Assembly (NCBI GenBank): GCA_045629485.1
Contig: JAZQRF010000217.1
Coordinates: forward strand, 1-64,000
Length of the DNA: 64,000 nt
Reading direction: 5' to 3'
Source: Pseudopedobacter sp045629485
Lineage (GTDB): Bacteria > Bacteroidota > Bacteroidia > Sphingobacteriales > Sphingobacteriaceae
The notes beneath the pieces were generated by a model. That model had not been told where the DNA came from. It searched no databases and saw only the letters and a program-made list of their open reading frames with translations. Position 1 is the stretch's first letter, and every line of letters starts with the position of its first letter. Position numbers and translations under genes: made by a program. Positions 52,387 through 61,695 of this stretch are shown piece by piece.

Positions 52387-52971
52387 ATGTACGAATATAT
52401 AGACGGAAAATTAGTTTTTAAATGCCCAACATATGTTGTGATAGAAACTGGGGGAATAGGGTATCACTTAAACATATCTCTTCATACTTTTTCTTTAATA
52501 AAAGATCAGGAAAGATGTAAGTTATTTACCTGGTTACATGTAAAAGAAGATGCGCATACATTATATGGTTTTGCCGAAGAGGGAGAAAGGAAATTGTTCC
52601 TGAATTTAATTTCTGTAAATGGAATTGGTGCGGGTACCGGAAGAATGATGCTTTCTTCTATTTCTCCTTTAGAGATAGAGGAAGCCATTATCAAAGGAGA
52701 TATAAACCAAATCAAAAAAATAAAGGGAATTGGGCCTAAATCTGCTCAAAGACTTATTATAGAATTACAAGATAAGCTTAAGAAAGATGGCAGTGGCACT
52801 CTAATGCTGATGCCGCAAAATCACACAGCAAAAGATGAAGCCCTTAGTGCTCTTGTAATGCTAGGCTTTGTCAAAAATACTGCAGAAAAGGCAGTTGATG
52901 TAGCTGTAAGAAGCTCAGATAAAATTTTATCTGTAGAAGAAATAATAAAAATTGCCCTAAAGAGTTTATAA
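52387..52971 (+). CDS. ruvA: Holliday junction branch-migration protein RuvA
   Basis: RuvA recognises Holliday junctions and loads the RuvB motor. The protein has 194 residues: an OB-fold domain I (about 1-64, with TWLHVKEDAHTLYGF), two helix-hairpin-helix motifs (SVNGIGAGTGR and IKGIGPKSAQRLIIEL) and the small RuvB-contacting domain III at the C-terminus (about 148-194). It is followed after 25 bp by sprA, an arrangement repeated across Bacteroidota. Confidence 0.96.
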   Translation: MYEYIDGKLVFKCPTYVVIETGGIGYHLNISLHTFSLIKDQERCKLFTWLHVKEDAHTLYGFAEEGERKLFLNLISVNGIGAGTGRMMLSSISPLEIEEAIIKGDINQIKKIKGIGPKSAQRLIIELQDKLKKDGSGTLMLMPQNHTAKDEALSALVMLGFVKNTAEKAVDVAVRSSDKILSVEEIIKIALKSL

Positions 52972-52996
52972 GTAAAATTTTAACTAACCCTAAATA

Positions 52997-55900
52997 TTGA
53001 GAACAAGTTTTACCCGTCTTTTTTTCAGGCTATTTATTGTTTTTGTCCAGATTTTTTTGGCTATAAATGTTTCGGCACAGCTTAAAAGCACTGATTCACT
53101 TAAAATAAAATATCCATTTAAGGATAACACTATTACTCCTGTTTTTGGTAAAAAAGGTATTTTTCTAAAAGATCCGGAGAACTTAAAACGAACAGTTGAA
53201 TACGATCCTGTTACAAAAAAATATATTATAAGAGAAACCATTGGAGGCAGGCCATACAGGGCGCCACAATATCTTACTTTTAGTGAATACCAAAGATTAG
53301 AGCAGCAAAGAATCCAAAAAGATTATTGGAATAATCTTGTAGTAACGGGAACGCCAGCACAAGAAGCCGGATTTCTTCCTTCTGTAACTGTAAAAAGTAA
53401 ATCTTTTGAGCGGATCTTTGGAGGTAATACCATTGATATCCAACCGCGTGGAACAGCAGACCTCACCTTTTCTGGCCGCATCAATAAAAATGAAAATCCT
53501 TTGTTTAACGAACGTCAAAGGGTTCAGGGAAACTTCGATTTCGACCAGCGTATTCAAATGAACCTGGTAGGAAATATCGGCGAAAAACTAAAAATAACAA
53601 CCAATTACAATACCGAAGCCCAGTTTGATTTCGAAAACCAGCTTAAATTAGAGTATACCGGCAAAAAAGATGAGATAATACAGAAATTTGAAGCCGGTAT
53701 GGTGAGTTTTCCTCTTAATACTACTTTAATTACTGGTAGCCAGGCATTGTTCGGGGTGAAAACCCAGTTGCAATTTGGTAGATTAGGTGTTACCAGTTTA
53801 TACTCACAACAAAAATCTCAGGCTAAAGAAATTACCATTACCAATGGTTCCCAGCAAAACGAATTCAGGTTAACTACAGATAATTACGAAGCAAATAAAC
53901 ATTATTTTTTAGCCCAGTATTTCCGCAACAACTATAACCGGGCAATGGCTAATTTGCCTATTGTTACATCAAATGTAAATATTACTAAAATAGAAGTTTG
54001 GATTACGAACAGAAGTAACAGTACAACAGATTCCAGGGATGTTTTGGCATTTATGGACCTTGGAGAAAATAATCCTTACAATACCACTTTATTTACGGGC
54101 GGAGGCAGTGCTTTCCCGGCAGCTTTTAATGGCCCCGGTTTTACTCAGCAATCTAATAATCTATTACAGGCAATTCCTCAAAGCTCACGCTTAACTAATA
54201 ATAACGAAATAGAAGGTTTTTTCGCAGCAACCGGAAGAACAGATAATTACAATAAGTTAACCTATGCCAGAAAACTAACAGAAAGGGAATTCACACTTAA
54301 CCCTTTATTAGGATTCATCTCTCTAAACAACGCCTTAAACGCAGATGAGATATTGGCTGTATCTTATCGTTATACGGTTAATGGAGTAGAATACCAGGTA
54401 GGTGAATTTTCTACAGACATTAATGTTTCTCCAACTGATCCTCAGGTTTTATTCGCTAAATTACTGAAGAACGAAACAATTAAAACCAATCTTCCAATTT
54501 GGGATTTAATGATGAAAAACATCTATTCATTAGGGGCTTACCAGGTGAGCAGAGACGATTTCAGGTTAAATATTTTTAGATTGGATGAATCTGGTGTAGA
54601 AAAACCTTTACTTACCGAAGGCCCGCAATCAGGAAGATTATGGTTACAGGTCACAGGGGTAGACCGGTTAAATCAACAAAATGCCGCACAGCCGGATGGT
54701 TACTTTGATTTTTTGGAAGGACAAACTATCGATCCGGTAAACGGACGAATCGTTTTTCCTTTAATAGAGCCTTTTGGTGCCGATCTTGCAGCACAATTTA
54801 ATGGCGACCAGACTTTAATTGATAAATATGCTTTTTTACCCCTTTATCGAACTACCAAAGCATTGGCTCAACAGCTTTCGCCAGGCCTTAACAGATACAT
54901 TATTTCAGGAACTTATCAATCTCAGGTAAGTTCAGAATTCCAGTTAAACGCCATAAATGTTCCCGAAGGGTCGGTTACAGTAACTGCCGGAACTTTACGT
55001 CTATCGGAAGGGGCAGATTATACAGTAGATTACAATATTGGTAGGGTAAAAATTTTAAATGATGCCCTATTAAACTCCGGGCAACCGATAAAAATAAAGT
55101 TGGAAAGTAATGAGCTTTTTGGCATCCAGCAACGTTCTCTATTCGGAACACGCTTAGATTACCGGGCGAGTGACAATCTGAATTTAGGAGCCACCCTCAT
55201 GAATTTGAAGGAAACTCCGCTCACCCAAAAAGTGAATTTTGGCGAAGAGTCTATCTCGAATACCATGTATGGTTTAGATTTAAATTATAATACCACCAGC
55301 CGGTTTTTAACACGTTTAGTTGATAAAATTCCTTTCATTTCCACCAAAGAAGAATCCTCTATTACGTTTAGCGGAGAATTTGCGAAATTCAATCCAGGTC
55401 ACCCAAAAGCATTAGATTTTGCCGGAGACAAAGGCGGCGCCAGTTACATAGACGATTTTGAAGGCAGCCGCTCTATCATCGATTTAAAAAGCCCGGTTTC
55501 GTGGCAGATTTCGGGAACACCGCAATTGTTTCCTGAATCTCAACTGTCAAACGATCTTTCTTACGGTTTCAACCGGGCAAAAATTTCGTTCTTTAATATT
55601 GATCCAATCTTTTATAACAGGAGCAGCAATTTCACCCCGGCAAACATTGCCAATAACAAAGCCGAGCTTTCTAACCATTATGTGAGAGAGGTTTTAGAAA
55701 CCGAAGTTTTTCCGTTTAAACAAATCGCAACCGGAACTTTATTAACGTTGCCAACATTTAACGTGGCATACTATCCAACACTTCGCGGACCGTATAATTT
55801 TTCTACAACAGGTATCAATCCGGATGGAACTTTACAGAACCCGAGAAGCCGCTGGGGAGGGCTTTTTAGAAGAATTGAGACCAACGATTTTGAGGCTTTA

Positions 55901-58900
55901 AATATTGAATTTATCGAGTTTTGGGTAATGGATCCTTTTATTTATAAGCCCTCTTCTCCTGGTGGAGACCTGTATTTAAATATTGGAAATATATCAGAAG
56001 ACATTCTAAAAGATGGCAGAAAAAGTTTAGAGAACTCCTTACCTACAGATGGCGATCCGGCTAAAACCGATGAAACTGTTTGGGGAAGAGTGTCTAAATT
56101 ACAGCCTGTAATTCAGGCTTTCGATAACGACCCAAATGCCAGGGCGTTACAGGATGTAGGTTTAGACGGTTTGGGTAACCAGGGAGAACAACAGAAATAC
56201 CAGGCTATAGTTAACCAAATAACGGCATCGTTAACTCCTCAGGCTGCTACTTTCTATAATGCCGATCCTTCTTCAGATGATTACGAATATTACCGTGGTC
56301 CACAATTAGACCAGGCAAATGCAGGCATTTTAAGAAGATACGAAAATTATAACGGCACAGACGGAAACTCCAAAACCTCCCAGCAATCTAAAGATGCTTT
56401 GGGTATAGAAAATTCTGCTTCCACAGCTTTACCCGATGGTGAGGATATCAACCGGGATAATAATTCTACCCAAACCGATGAATACTATCAGTACAGGGTT
56501 AGTATGCGTCCGCAGGATTTAATAGTTGGGCAAAACAATATTACTGATATGGTTTCTGCCAATGTAAAATTAGCAGATGGAACTACGCAAACCGTAAAAT
56601 GGTACCAGTTTAAAGTGCCGGTAGCACAAGGCGAAGCGATTGGCGGAATACAGGATTTTAAATCTATTCGCTTTATGCGGATGTTTATGACAGATTTTGC
56701 CGACACGACGGTATTGAGGTTCGCAAGGTTACAATTGGTAAGAGGAGAGTGGAGAAGGTATAACGCAGAGAATACGCCTGCAAAAGTGCTGGCAGATGAA
56801 GCTTTGGGAACTCCCGGTTTGGATAACTCTACCTTAGATGTAACTACCGTAAACATTGAGGAAAATGGGACCAGGACGCCTATTCCATATGTTATTCCAC
56901 CAGGGATTCAGAGAGAGAGAGATTTCTCTAACTTTAGAGGAGATACCCGTCAAAACGAGCAATCTTTATCCGTTGTGGTTAAAAATCTAAGAGATGGTTA
57001 TGCAAGAGCAGCATTTAAAACTACGGTTAATGATGTAAGGTCTTATAAGCGTTTACAAATGTTTATCCATGCAGAGGCAGACCCTTCTTCGCAATTAAAC
57101 GACGGAGATATTGCTGCTTTTATAAGACTGGGAACGGATAATCAGGATAATTATTACGAATACGAAATTCCCATGAAGGTGACCCTTCCGGGAACACGGG
57201 ATGAAAACTTGATATGGCCAGCGCAAAATAAGCTGGATGTAGAGTTCAGACTTTTTCAGCAAGCCAAATCAGCCAGAAATTTAGCGATAGAAAGAGGACA
57301 GTTGGCTGGCTATAATATTCCGTTCGTATATATGGATGGGAATAATAAAATTACCATTAAAGGACAGCCTGACCTAAGTAAATTGAGGGTAATCATGTTA
57401 GGTGCCCGTAATCCTTTGGCAGGAAACGGCCGTCCGGATGATGGTTTGGAGAAAAACGTGGAGCTTTGGTTTAACGAATTACGCTTAACAGATTTCGACG
57501 AGCGTGGCGGGTGGGCAGCCACCGCGAGAATGAATGCGAAGCTTGCTGATTTTGGAGATGTAACAATTTCTGCAAATAAAAGCACTATCGGTTTTGCCTC
57601 TTTAGAAAAACGGGTAAGCGAAATCAACAGATCGGACGATATGTTTTTCGATCTTTCCTCCAGTTTCGAGCTGGGTAAATTTTTTCCTGATAGAACAGGG
57701 ATCAAAATTCCGATGTACTTTAATTATTCCAGCCAGTTAAGTACGCCGCAGTACGATCCGCGAAACCCCGACTTGGAGTTGAAAAATATTTTAGGCGGAT
57801 TACCTCGGGCAACCAGAGATTCTATAAAAAATTATGCGCAGGATTATACGGTAAGAAGAGGAATAAACTTCACCAACGTTAGAAAAATTAAGACTAATCC
57901 CGATGCTAAAAATCATTTATGGGATATAGAAAATTGGAGTTTAAGTTATGCTTATACCGAGTATGATCATCGCGATTTCATCAATCAGAATTCTTTGCAA
58001 AAGAATTACAGGGGAGCATTGGCTTATAACTTCAGTAATACAGCAAACTTTATCACTCCTTTTGCTAAAGTGATTAAGAATAGAAATTTAGCGCTGTTGA
58101 AAGATATCAATTTCAGTTTGCTGCCGTCTGTGTTAAACTTCAGGATAGAGGTGAATCGTCTTTATTCAGAGAATACTTTAAGAGACAATGATCCGAATAA
58201 TTTCATTCCTATTAATACTACTTTTAATAAAAATTTCCAGATCAGCAGACTGTATGGCATCAGTTGGGATTTAACCAAATCTTTAAAACTCGATTTCAAT
58301 GCGACCAACCTTTCGGTGGTAGACGAACCTGAAGGAAGAATTACAGGTTTAAAAAGAGATACCGTTTGGAACAATTTAAAAAAATTAGGCCGTACCACAG
58401 ATTATAACCACACCATCAGCTTAAGCTATACGGTGCCAATTAACAAGATTCCGTATTTAGATTTTGTGAACCTGGTGACACGGTACCAAACACAGTTTAA
58501 CTGGATGACTGAACCTTTGATCAGTATCAATAATCCCGAATTTAATTTCGGAAATACCATTCAGAACTCCCGTACTATCCAGGTTAATCCAACCTTAAAT
58601 ATGAATACTTTGTACAATAAGTTTGGTTTTTACCGAACTCTGAATAGTGCAAATAATGAGGGAGGTATTGGAAGTGTGCTGGCGAAATTCCTGTTCAGTG
58701 TAAAAAACGTGAGTGGTTCTTACATCAGGAATGATGGGACTTTCTTGCCAGGGTATTTACCACAAACGGATGCTTTTGGAATGGATTTCTCTGCCGATGC
58801 ACCGGGCGTTGGTTTTATATTAGGCTCTCAGGAAGATATACGGGGAAGAGCTTTAAGGAATGGCTGGTTAACCCGCGATACTTTAATGAACCAGCTTTAT

Positions 58901-60034
58901 GTGCAAACCTTAAACGAAAAACTAAATCTTCGTGGAACTTTAGAACCCTTCCGTGATTTTAGAATAGAACTAACAGCTTTTAAAAATCAGAGTAGAAACT
59001 ACTCTACAAACTTTAAATTCGACCCAGACCAAAACGGCTTTGCCAGCTTAAGCCCAATAACAGCAGGAGATTATAGCGTTTCCATTATTTCCTTAGGAAG
59101 TGCATTTAGAGAGAGAAATTCAGATAAATATTCTTCTATATTTCAGCAATTTTTAGCAAACAGAGAAGTAATCTCCAGGAGATTAGGTCGTCAAAACCCT
59201 AATAGTAACGGCATCAGACAGGATGGATTTGCCGATGGATACGGTAAAACATCTCAGGACGTATTGATTTCTTCGCTCATGGCGGCTTATCTTAATAAAG
59301 ATGCGCAATCTGTTAACTTAAACAGTTTTCCTAAAATTCCTATTCCAAACTGGCGCTTAACCTATAATGGTTTAGCTAAGCTTGATTTTATAAGTAGTAT
59401 TTTTACTTCTTTCGATCTTACTCATGGGTATAACTCCACTTATAATATTAACGGTTACAATTCATTAATCCGATACAGAGAATTCAATGGTGCTTCGGTA
59501 GAAAGAGATGCAAAACCAGATGGCGGCGATTTCTTGCCTCTTTACCAATTTTCTCAGGTTACACTTTTCGAACAATTTGTGCCGCTTTTAGGGATTGATA
59601 TGCGTTTTAAAAGCAACGTGACGATTAATTTGGAGTATAGGAAGTCGAGAGCATTAAGCTTTGGATTGGCCAACAGCCAACTGGCACAGCAAAAAGACCA
59701 GGCATTTGTATTTGGCTTCGGCTACCGTACTGCCGATTTTAGATTCCCGTTTGGCCTGTTTAAAAGCGTAAATCTTAAAAATGATTTAAACTTTAAAGTT
59801 GATATCGCCATAAGAGATAACAAAACCGTAATTTACCGGGCAGATGTAGAGGATCCGGAAATTTCAGCAGGATCTAAAAATATCACTTTCCGACCCAGTA
59901 TAGATTATGTGCTGAATCAGCGTTTCAATTTAAGAGTATTTTACGATTCTAATATCACAAGACCCTATACTTCGCAAACTTTTAACACTGCTTTTAGTAA
60001 CTTTGGCATTAATTTAAGATTCACCATTCAATAA
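52997..60034 (+). CDS. sprA: SprA, outer-membrane translocon of the type IX secretion system
   Basis: SprA is the huge beta-barrel that carries type IX secretion substrates across the outer membrane. It has 2345 residues, a TTG start and a signal peptide (RLFFRLFIVFVQIFLAINVSAQ, cleaved near 28). The repeated strand-rich architecture, with markers such as TADLTFSGRINKNENP near 155, GGASYIDDFEGSRS near 815 and WFNELRLTDFDERGGWAA near 1490, matches the family, and the C-terminus closes as a barrel strand (NLRFTIQ). No other T9SS genes are in the window. It lies between ruvA and the DUF1456 gene. Confidence 0.95.
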   Translation: MRTSFTRLFFRLFIVFVQIFLAINVSAQLKSTDSLKIKYPFKDNTITPVFGKKGIFLKDPENLKRTVEYDPVTKKYIIRETIGGRPYRAPQYLTFSEYQRLEQQRIQKDYWNNLVVTGTPAQEAGFLPSVTVKSKSFERIFGGNTIDIQPRGTADLTFSGRINKNENPLFNERQRVQGNFDFDQRIQMNLVGNIGEKLKITTNYNTEAQFDFENQLKLEYTGKKDEIIQKFEAGMVSFPLNTTLITGSQALFGVKTQLQFGRLGVTSLYSQQKSQAKEITITNGSQQNEFRLTTDNYEANKHYFLAQYFRNNYNRAMANLPIVTSNVNITKIEVWITNRSNSTTDSRDVLAFMDLGENNPYNTTLFTGGGSAFPAAFNGPGFTQQSNNLLQAIPQSSRLTNNNEIEGFFAATGRTDNYNKLTYARKLTEREFTLNPLLGFISLNNALNADEILAVSYRYTVNGVEYQVGEFSTDINVSPTDPQVLFAKLLKNETIKTNLPIWDLMMKNIYSLGAYQVSRDDFRLNIFRLDESGVEKPLLTEGPQSGRLWLQVTGVDRLNQQNAAQPDGYFDFLEGQTIDPVNGRIVFPLIEPFGADLAAQFNGDQTLIDKYAFLPLYRTTKALAQQLSPGLNRYIISGTYQSQVSSEFQLNAINVPEGSVTVTAGTLRLSEGADYTVDYNIGRVKILNDALLNSGQPIKIKLESNELFGIQQRSLFGTRLDYRASDNLNLGATLMNLKETPLTQKVNFGEESISNTMYGLDLNYNTTSRFLTRLVDKIPFISTKEESSITFSGEFAKFNPGHPKALDFAGDKGGASYIDDFEGSRSIIDLKSPVSWQISGTPQLFPESQLSNDLSYGFNRAKISFFNIDPIFYNRSSNFTPANIANNKAELSNHYVREVLETEVFPFKQIATGTLLTLPTFNVAYYPTLRGPYNFSTTGINPDGTLQNPRSRWGGLFRRIETNDFEALNIEFIEFWVMDPFIYKPSSPGGDLYLNIGNISEDILKDGRKSLENSLPTDGDPAKTDETVWGRVSKLQPVIQAFDNDPNARALQDVGLDGLGNQGEQQKYQAIVNQITASLTPQAATFYNADPSSDDYEYYRGPQLDQANAGILRRYENYNGTDGNSKTSQQSKDALGIENSASTALPDGEDINRDNNSTQTDEYYQYRVSMRPQDLIVGQNNITDMVSANVKLADGTTQTVKWYQFKVPVAQGEAIGGIQDFKSIRFMRMFMTDFADTTVLRFARLQLVRGEWRRYNAENTPAKVLADEALGTPGLDNSTLDVTTVNIEENGTRTPIPYVIPPGIQRERDFSNFRGDTRQNEQSLSVVVKNLRDGYARAAFKTTVNDVRSYKRLQMFIHAEADPSSQLNDGDIAAFIRLGTDNQDNYYEYEIPMKVTLPGTRDENLIWPAQNKLDVEFRLFQQAKSARNLAIERGQLAGYNIPFVYMDGNNKITIKGQPDLSKLRVIMLGARNPLAGNGRPDDGLEKNVELWFNELRLTDFDERGGWAATARMNAKLADFGDVTISANKSTIGFASLEKRVSEINRSDDMFFDLSSSFELGKFFPDRTGIKIPMYFNYSSQLSTPQYDPRNPDLELKNILGGLPRATRDSIKNYAQDYTVRRGINFTNVRKIKTNPDAKNHLWDIENWSLSYAYTEYDHRDFINQNSLQKNYRGALAYNFSNTANFITPFAKVIKNRNLALLKDINFSLLPSVLNFRIEVNRLYSENTLRDNDPNNFIPINTTFNKNFQISRLYGISWDLTKSLKLDFNATNLSVVDEPEGRITGLKRDTVWNNLKKLGRTTDYNHTISLSYTVPINKIPYLDFVNLVTRYQTQFNWMTEPLISINNPEFNFGNTIQNSRTIQVNPTLNMNTLYNKFGFYRTLNSANNEGGIGSVLAKFLFSVKNVSGSYIRNDGTFLPGYLPQTDAFGMDFSADAPGVGFILGSQEDIRGRALRNGWLTRDTLMNQLYVQTLNEKLNLRGTLEPFRDFRIELTAFKNQSRNYSTNFKFDPDQNGFASLSPITAGDYSVSIISLGSAFRERNSDKYSSIFQQFLANREVISRRLGRQNPNSNGIRQDGFADGYGKTSQDVLISSLMAAYLNKDAQSVNLNSFPKIPIPNWRLTYNGLAKLDFISSIFTSFDLTHGYNSTYNINGYNSLIRYREFNGASVERDAKPDGGDFLPLYQFSQVTLFEQFVPLLGIDMRFKSNVTINLEYRKSRALSFGLANSQLAQQKDQAFVFGFGYRTADFRFPFGLFKSVNLKNDLNFKVDIAIRDNKTVIYRADVEDPEISAGSKNITFRPSIDYVLNQRFNLRVFYDSNITRPYTSQTFNTAFSNFGINLRFTIQ

Positions 60035-60056
60035 TCTGAATTTTAAATTCTCAAGT

Positions 60057-60096
60057 CTTAATTTTTAATTTCGAAATGCCATCATTAAAAATTAAG
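60057..60096 (+). terminator. AT-rich hairpin after sprA
   Basis: Perfect 13-bp arms (60057-60069 and 60084-60096) begin CTTAATTTTTAAT and enclose a 14-base loop. The stem is weak because it is almost all A-T, so termination may be partial and leave gcvH read-through possible. Confidence 0.45.
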
Positions 60097-60119
60097 AACT
60101 AAACATTTAACATTATATC

Positions 60120-60362
60120 ATGAGCAATAACGAAATTTTTAAAAAACTAAGAGTAGCACTTCATTTAAGAAATGATGAGATCATCGATATTCTAAAATTG
60201 GTCGATTTTAAAATCACTGCAAGTGAACTGGGCTCTTTTTTTAGAAGCGAAGACCATCCGAATTATAAACCATGTAAAGACCAGATTCTGCGGAATTTTT
60301 TAAATGGTTTGGTGATCCATATGCGTGGTCCGTTGGCACCTAAGAAAGAAGAAAAGGATTAG
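60120..60362 (+). CDS. DUF1456 protein, single-repeat form
   Basis: The 80-residue protein starts MSNNEIFKKLRVALHLRNDEIIDILKLVDF and continues SELGSFFRSEDHPNYKPCKDQILRNFLNGLVIHMRG. It matches one DUF1456 unit, the YehS family. E. coli YehS carries two such units in about 156 residues, so this is a half-length version. The molecular role is unknown. It lies between sprA and gcvH. Confidence 0.82.
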   Translation: MSNNEIFKKLRVALHLRNDEIIDILKLVDFKITASELGSFFRSEDHPNYKPCKDQILRNFLNGLVIHMRGPLAPKKEEKD

Positions 60363-60488
60363 GACTTTCGGGATGAGTTTAACTAAATAAAAATCTGAGG
60401 TTAACAATCCAGTCTTTCTAAAATCAATCTTTCCAATCCCAATCCAGACAATTTTTGTTATTTTTACATTCAAATAAAACATAAAAAA

Positions 60489-60866
60489 ATGAATTTCCCT
60501 TCAGAATTAAAATACACTAAAGACCACGAATGGGTTAAAGTGGATGGAGAACAAGCCTATGTTGGCATTACAGATTTTGCACAGAGAGAGTTGGGTGATA
60601 TTGTATTTATAGATATCAATACAGTAGGAAATGAAGTTGCTGAAGGAGATATTTTTGGCACAGTAGAGGCCGTAAAGACAGTTTCTGATCTTTTTATGCC
60701 CGTAACAGGTACAGTCTTAGAAATTAATGCAGCATTAGATGCAAACCCTGAGCTGGTAAACTCTGACCCATATGGCGAAGGCTGGATGGTGAAAATTAGC
60801 CTGGCTGCTGGTGCGACGGATAATTTGCTTTCAGCAGATGATTATAAAGCTTTAGTTGGTGCCTAA
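60489..60866 (+). CDS. gcvH: glycine cleavage system H protein
   Basis: GcvH carries lipoyl-bound aminomethyl groups between the P, T and L proteins of the glycine cleavage system. The protein has 125 residues and the lipoyl-lysine site is ETVEAVK-like: FGTVEAVKTVSDLF with Lys 63. FAQRELGDIVFID near 30 and NSDPYGEGWMVKI near 96 are also family landmarks. No gcvP or gcvT is nearby. Its stop overlaps the next start (TAATG). Confidence 0.95.
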   Translation: MNFPSELKYTKDHEWVKVDGEQAYVGITDFAQRELGDIVFIDINTVGNEVAEGDIFGTVEAVKTVSDLFMPVTGTVLEINAALDANPELVNSDPYGEGWMVKISLAAGATDNLLSADDYKALVGA

Positions 60867-61261
60867 TGCTTAAAACCTTAAAGTTTCAATGGCCTGCTTT
60901 ACTTTGGTCGGTTTTAGTATTGATACTTTGCAATATGCCCATGTCATCCGGGGGGCCTTCTGTTTTTTTCGAAGGCTTTGATAAGATGGCACATTTGGGT
61001 TTTTTCTTTATCCTTACTGTTCTGTTGCTTTTTGGTAAGATAAATCAGCAGAACAGTTATGATTATAGATTATTAACCATCCTCAAAATTATTTTAGTAA
61101 CAGCTGCTCTTGGAGGAGGAATAGAGCTTTTACAATGGAAAGTTTTTACCTATCGCTCTGCAGAATGGTGGGATTTTATTTCCGATATGTTAGGTGTGGG
61201 TATGGGAATTTTTAGTTATTTATTGTTACATAGAAAATATAAACATGTTAAAGCAAGGTAA
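60866..61261 (+). CDS. VanZ-family membrane protein
   Basis: The protein has 131 residues and four predicted membrane helices, with the VanZ-like motif DKMAHLGFFFIL near 39 and WWDFISDMLGVGMG near 101. VanZ-type proteins are of unclear function; the original confers low-level teicoplanin resistance. The ATG overlaps the gcvH stop, and the same pairing gcvH-VanZ is common behind sprA in Bacteroidota. Its last 17 bases overlap the small lipoprotein gene. Confidence 0.85.
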   Translation: MLKTLKFQWPALLWSVLVLILCNMPMSSGGPSVFFEGFDKMAHLGFFFILTVLLLFGKINQQNSYDYRLLTILKIILVTAALGGGIELLQWKVFTYRSAEWWDFISDMLGVGMGIFSYLLLHRKYKHVKAR

Positions 61262-61382
61262 AAGGCTTTTATTAGCTTTAATCCTATTATCCTTTATGTC
61301 TTCCTGTTCTATTTTTAAGCCAGGTTGCAGATGTCCTAAGTTTTCTAAAACAAAGGCAACAATCAGCCTTAGAGAAGTCTAA
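61245..61382 (+). CDS. small lipoprotein
   Basis: From ATG 61245 this is a 45-residue peptide, MLKQGKRLLLALILLSFMSS then Cys, so the lipobox cysteine is near residue 21. The mature part is only about 25 residues with three more cysteines and a basic FSKTKA segment (KPGCRCPKFSK). It overlaps the VanZ-like gene by 17 bases. Small lipoproteins like this recur behind that gene in related genomes; the role is unknown. Confidence 0.66.
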   Translation: MLKQGKRLLLALILLSFMSSCSIFKPGCRCPKFSKTKATISLREV

Positions 61383-61421
61383 AATCGTTAGATATTTGTA
61401 ATAAAACAGTTAAATACCATT

Positions 61422-61446
61422 CTTATTTGGATTTATTTTAAATAAG
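61422..61446 (+). promoter_or_regulatory. palindromic element in the feo promoter
   Basis: CTTATTT (61422-61428) and AAATAAG (61440-61446) form an inverted repeat around 11 bases and overlap the promoter. It may be an iron-responsive operator (Fur or DtxR type), but it does not clearly match either consensus. Confidence 0.4.
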
Positions 61447-61455
61447 GTATATTTT
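61426..61455 (+). promoter_or_regulatory. promoter of feoAB
   Basis: TTTG at 61426-61429, then 18 bases, then TATATTTT at 61448-61455, one base off the TAnnTTTG consensus. The feoA start is 18 bases downstream. Confidence 0.5.
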
Positions 61456-61473
61456 CGTTCAAATTCCAAATTT

Positions 61474-61689
61474 ATGAAGCTTTCTCAATTACAAATAGGT
61501 CAAAAAGGAATTATTAAGGAATTTACAGATTTAGAAATGTCTGTTAAATTAATGGAGATGGGATGTTTGCCTGGAGAATCCGTAAAAGTAGAAAGAATTG
61601 CACCATTAGGATGTCCAATTGCTATTAGCGTTTCTGGTTATCAGTTATCTCTAAGATTACAGGAAGCTTCTACTGTAGAATTAATTTAA
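61474..61689 (+). CDS. feoA: ferrous iron transport protein FeoA
   Basis: This 71-residue protein is an SH3-like FeoA domain: MKLSQLQIGQKGIIKEF, then MEMGCLPGESVKVERIAPLG and GYQLSLRLQEASTVEL. FeoA supports the FeoB transporter. feoB starts 6 bases after its stop. The upstream region has a promoter with an overlapping palindrome that could respond to iron. Confidence 0.93.
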   Translation: MKLSQLQIGQKGIIKEFTDLEMSVKLMEMGCLPGESVKVERIAPLGCPIAISVSGYQLSLRLQEASTVELI

Positions 61690-61695
61690 TTCGTA

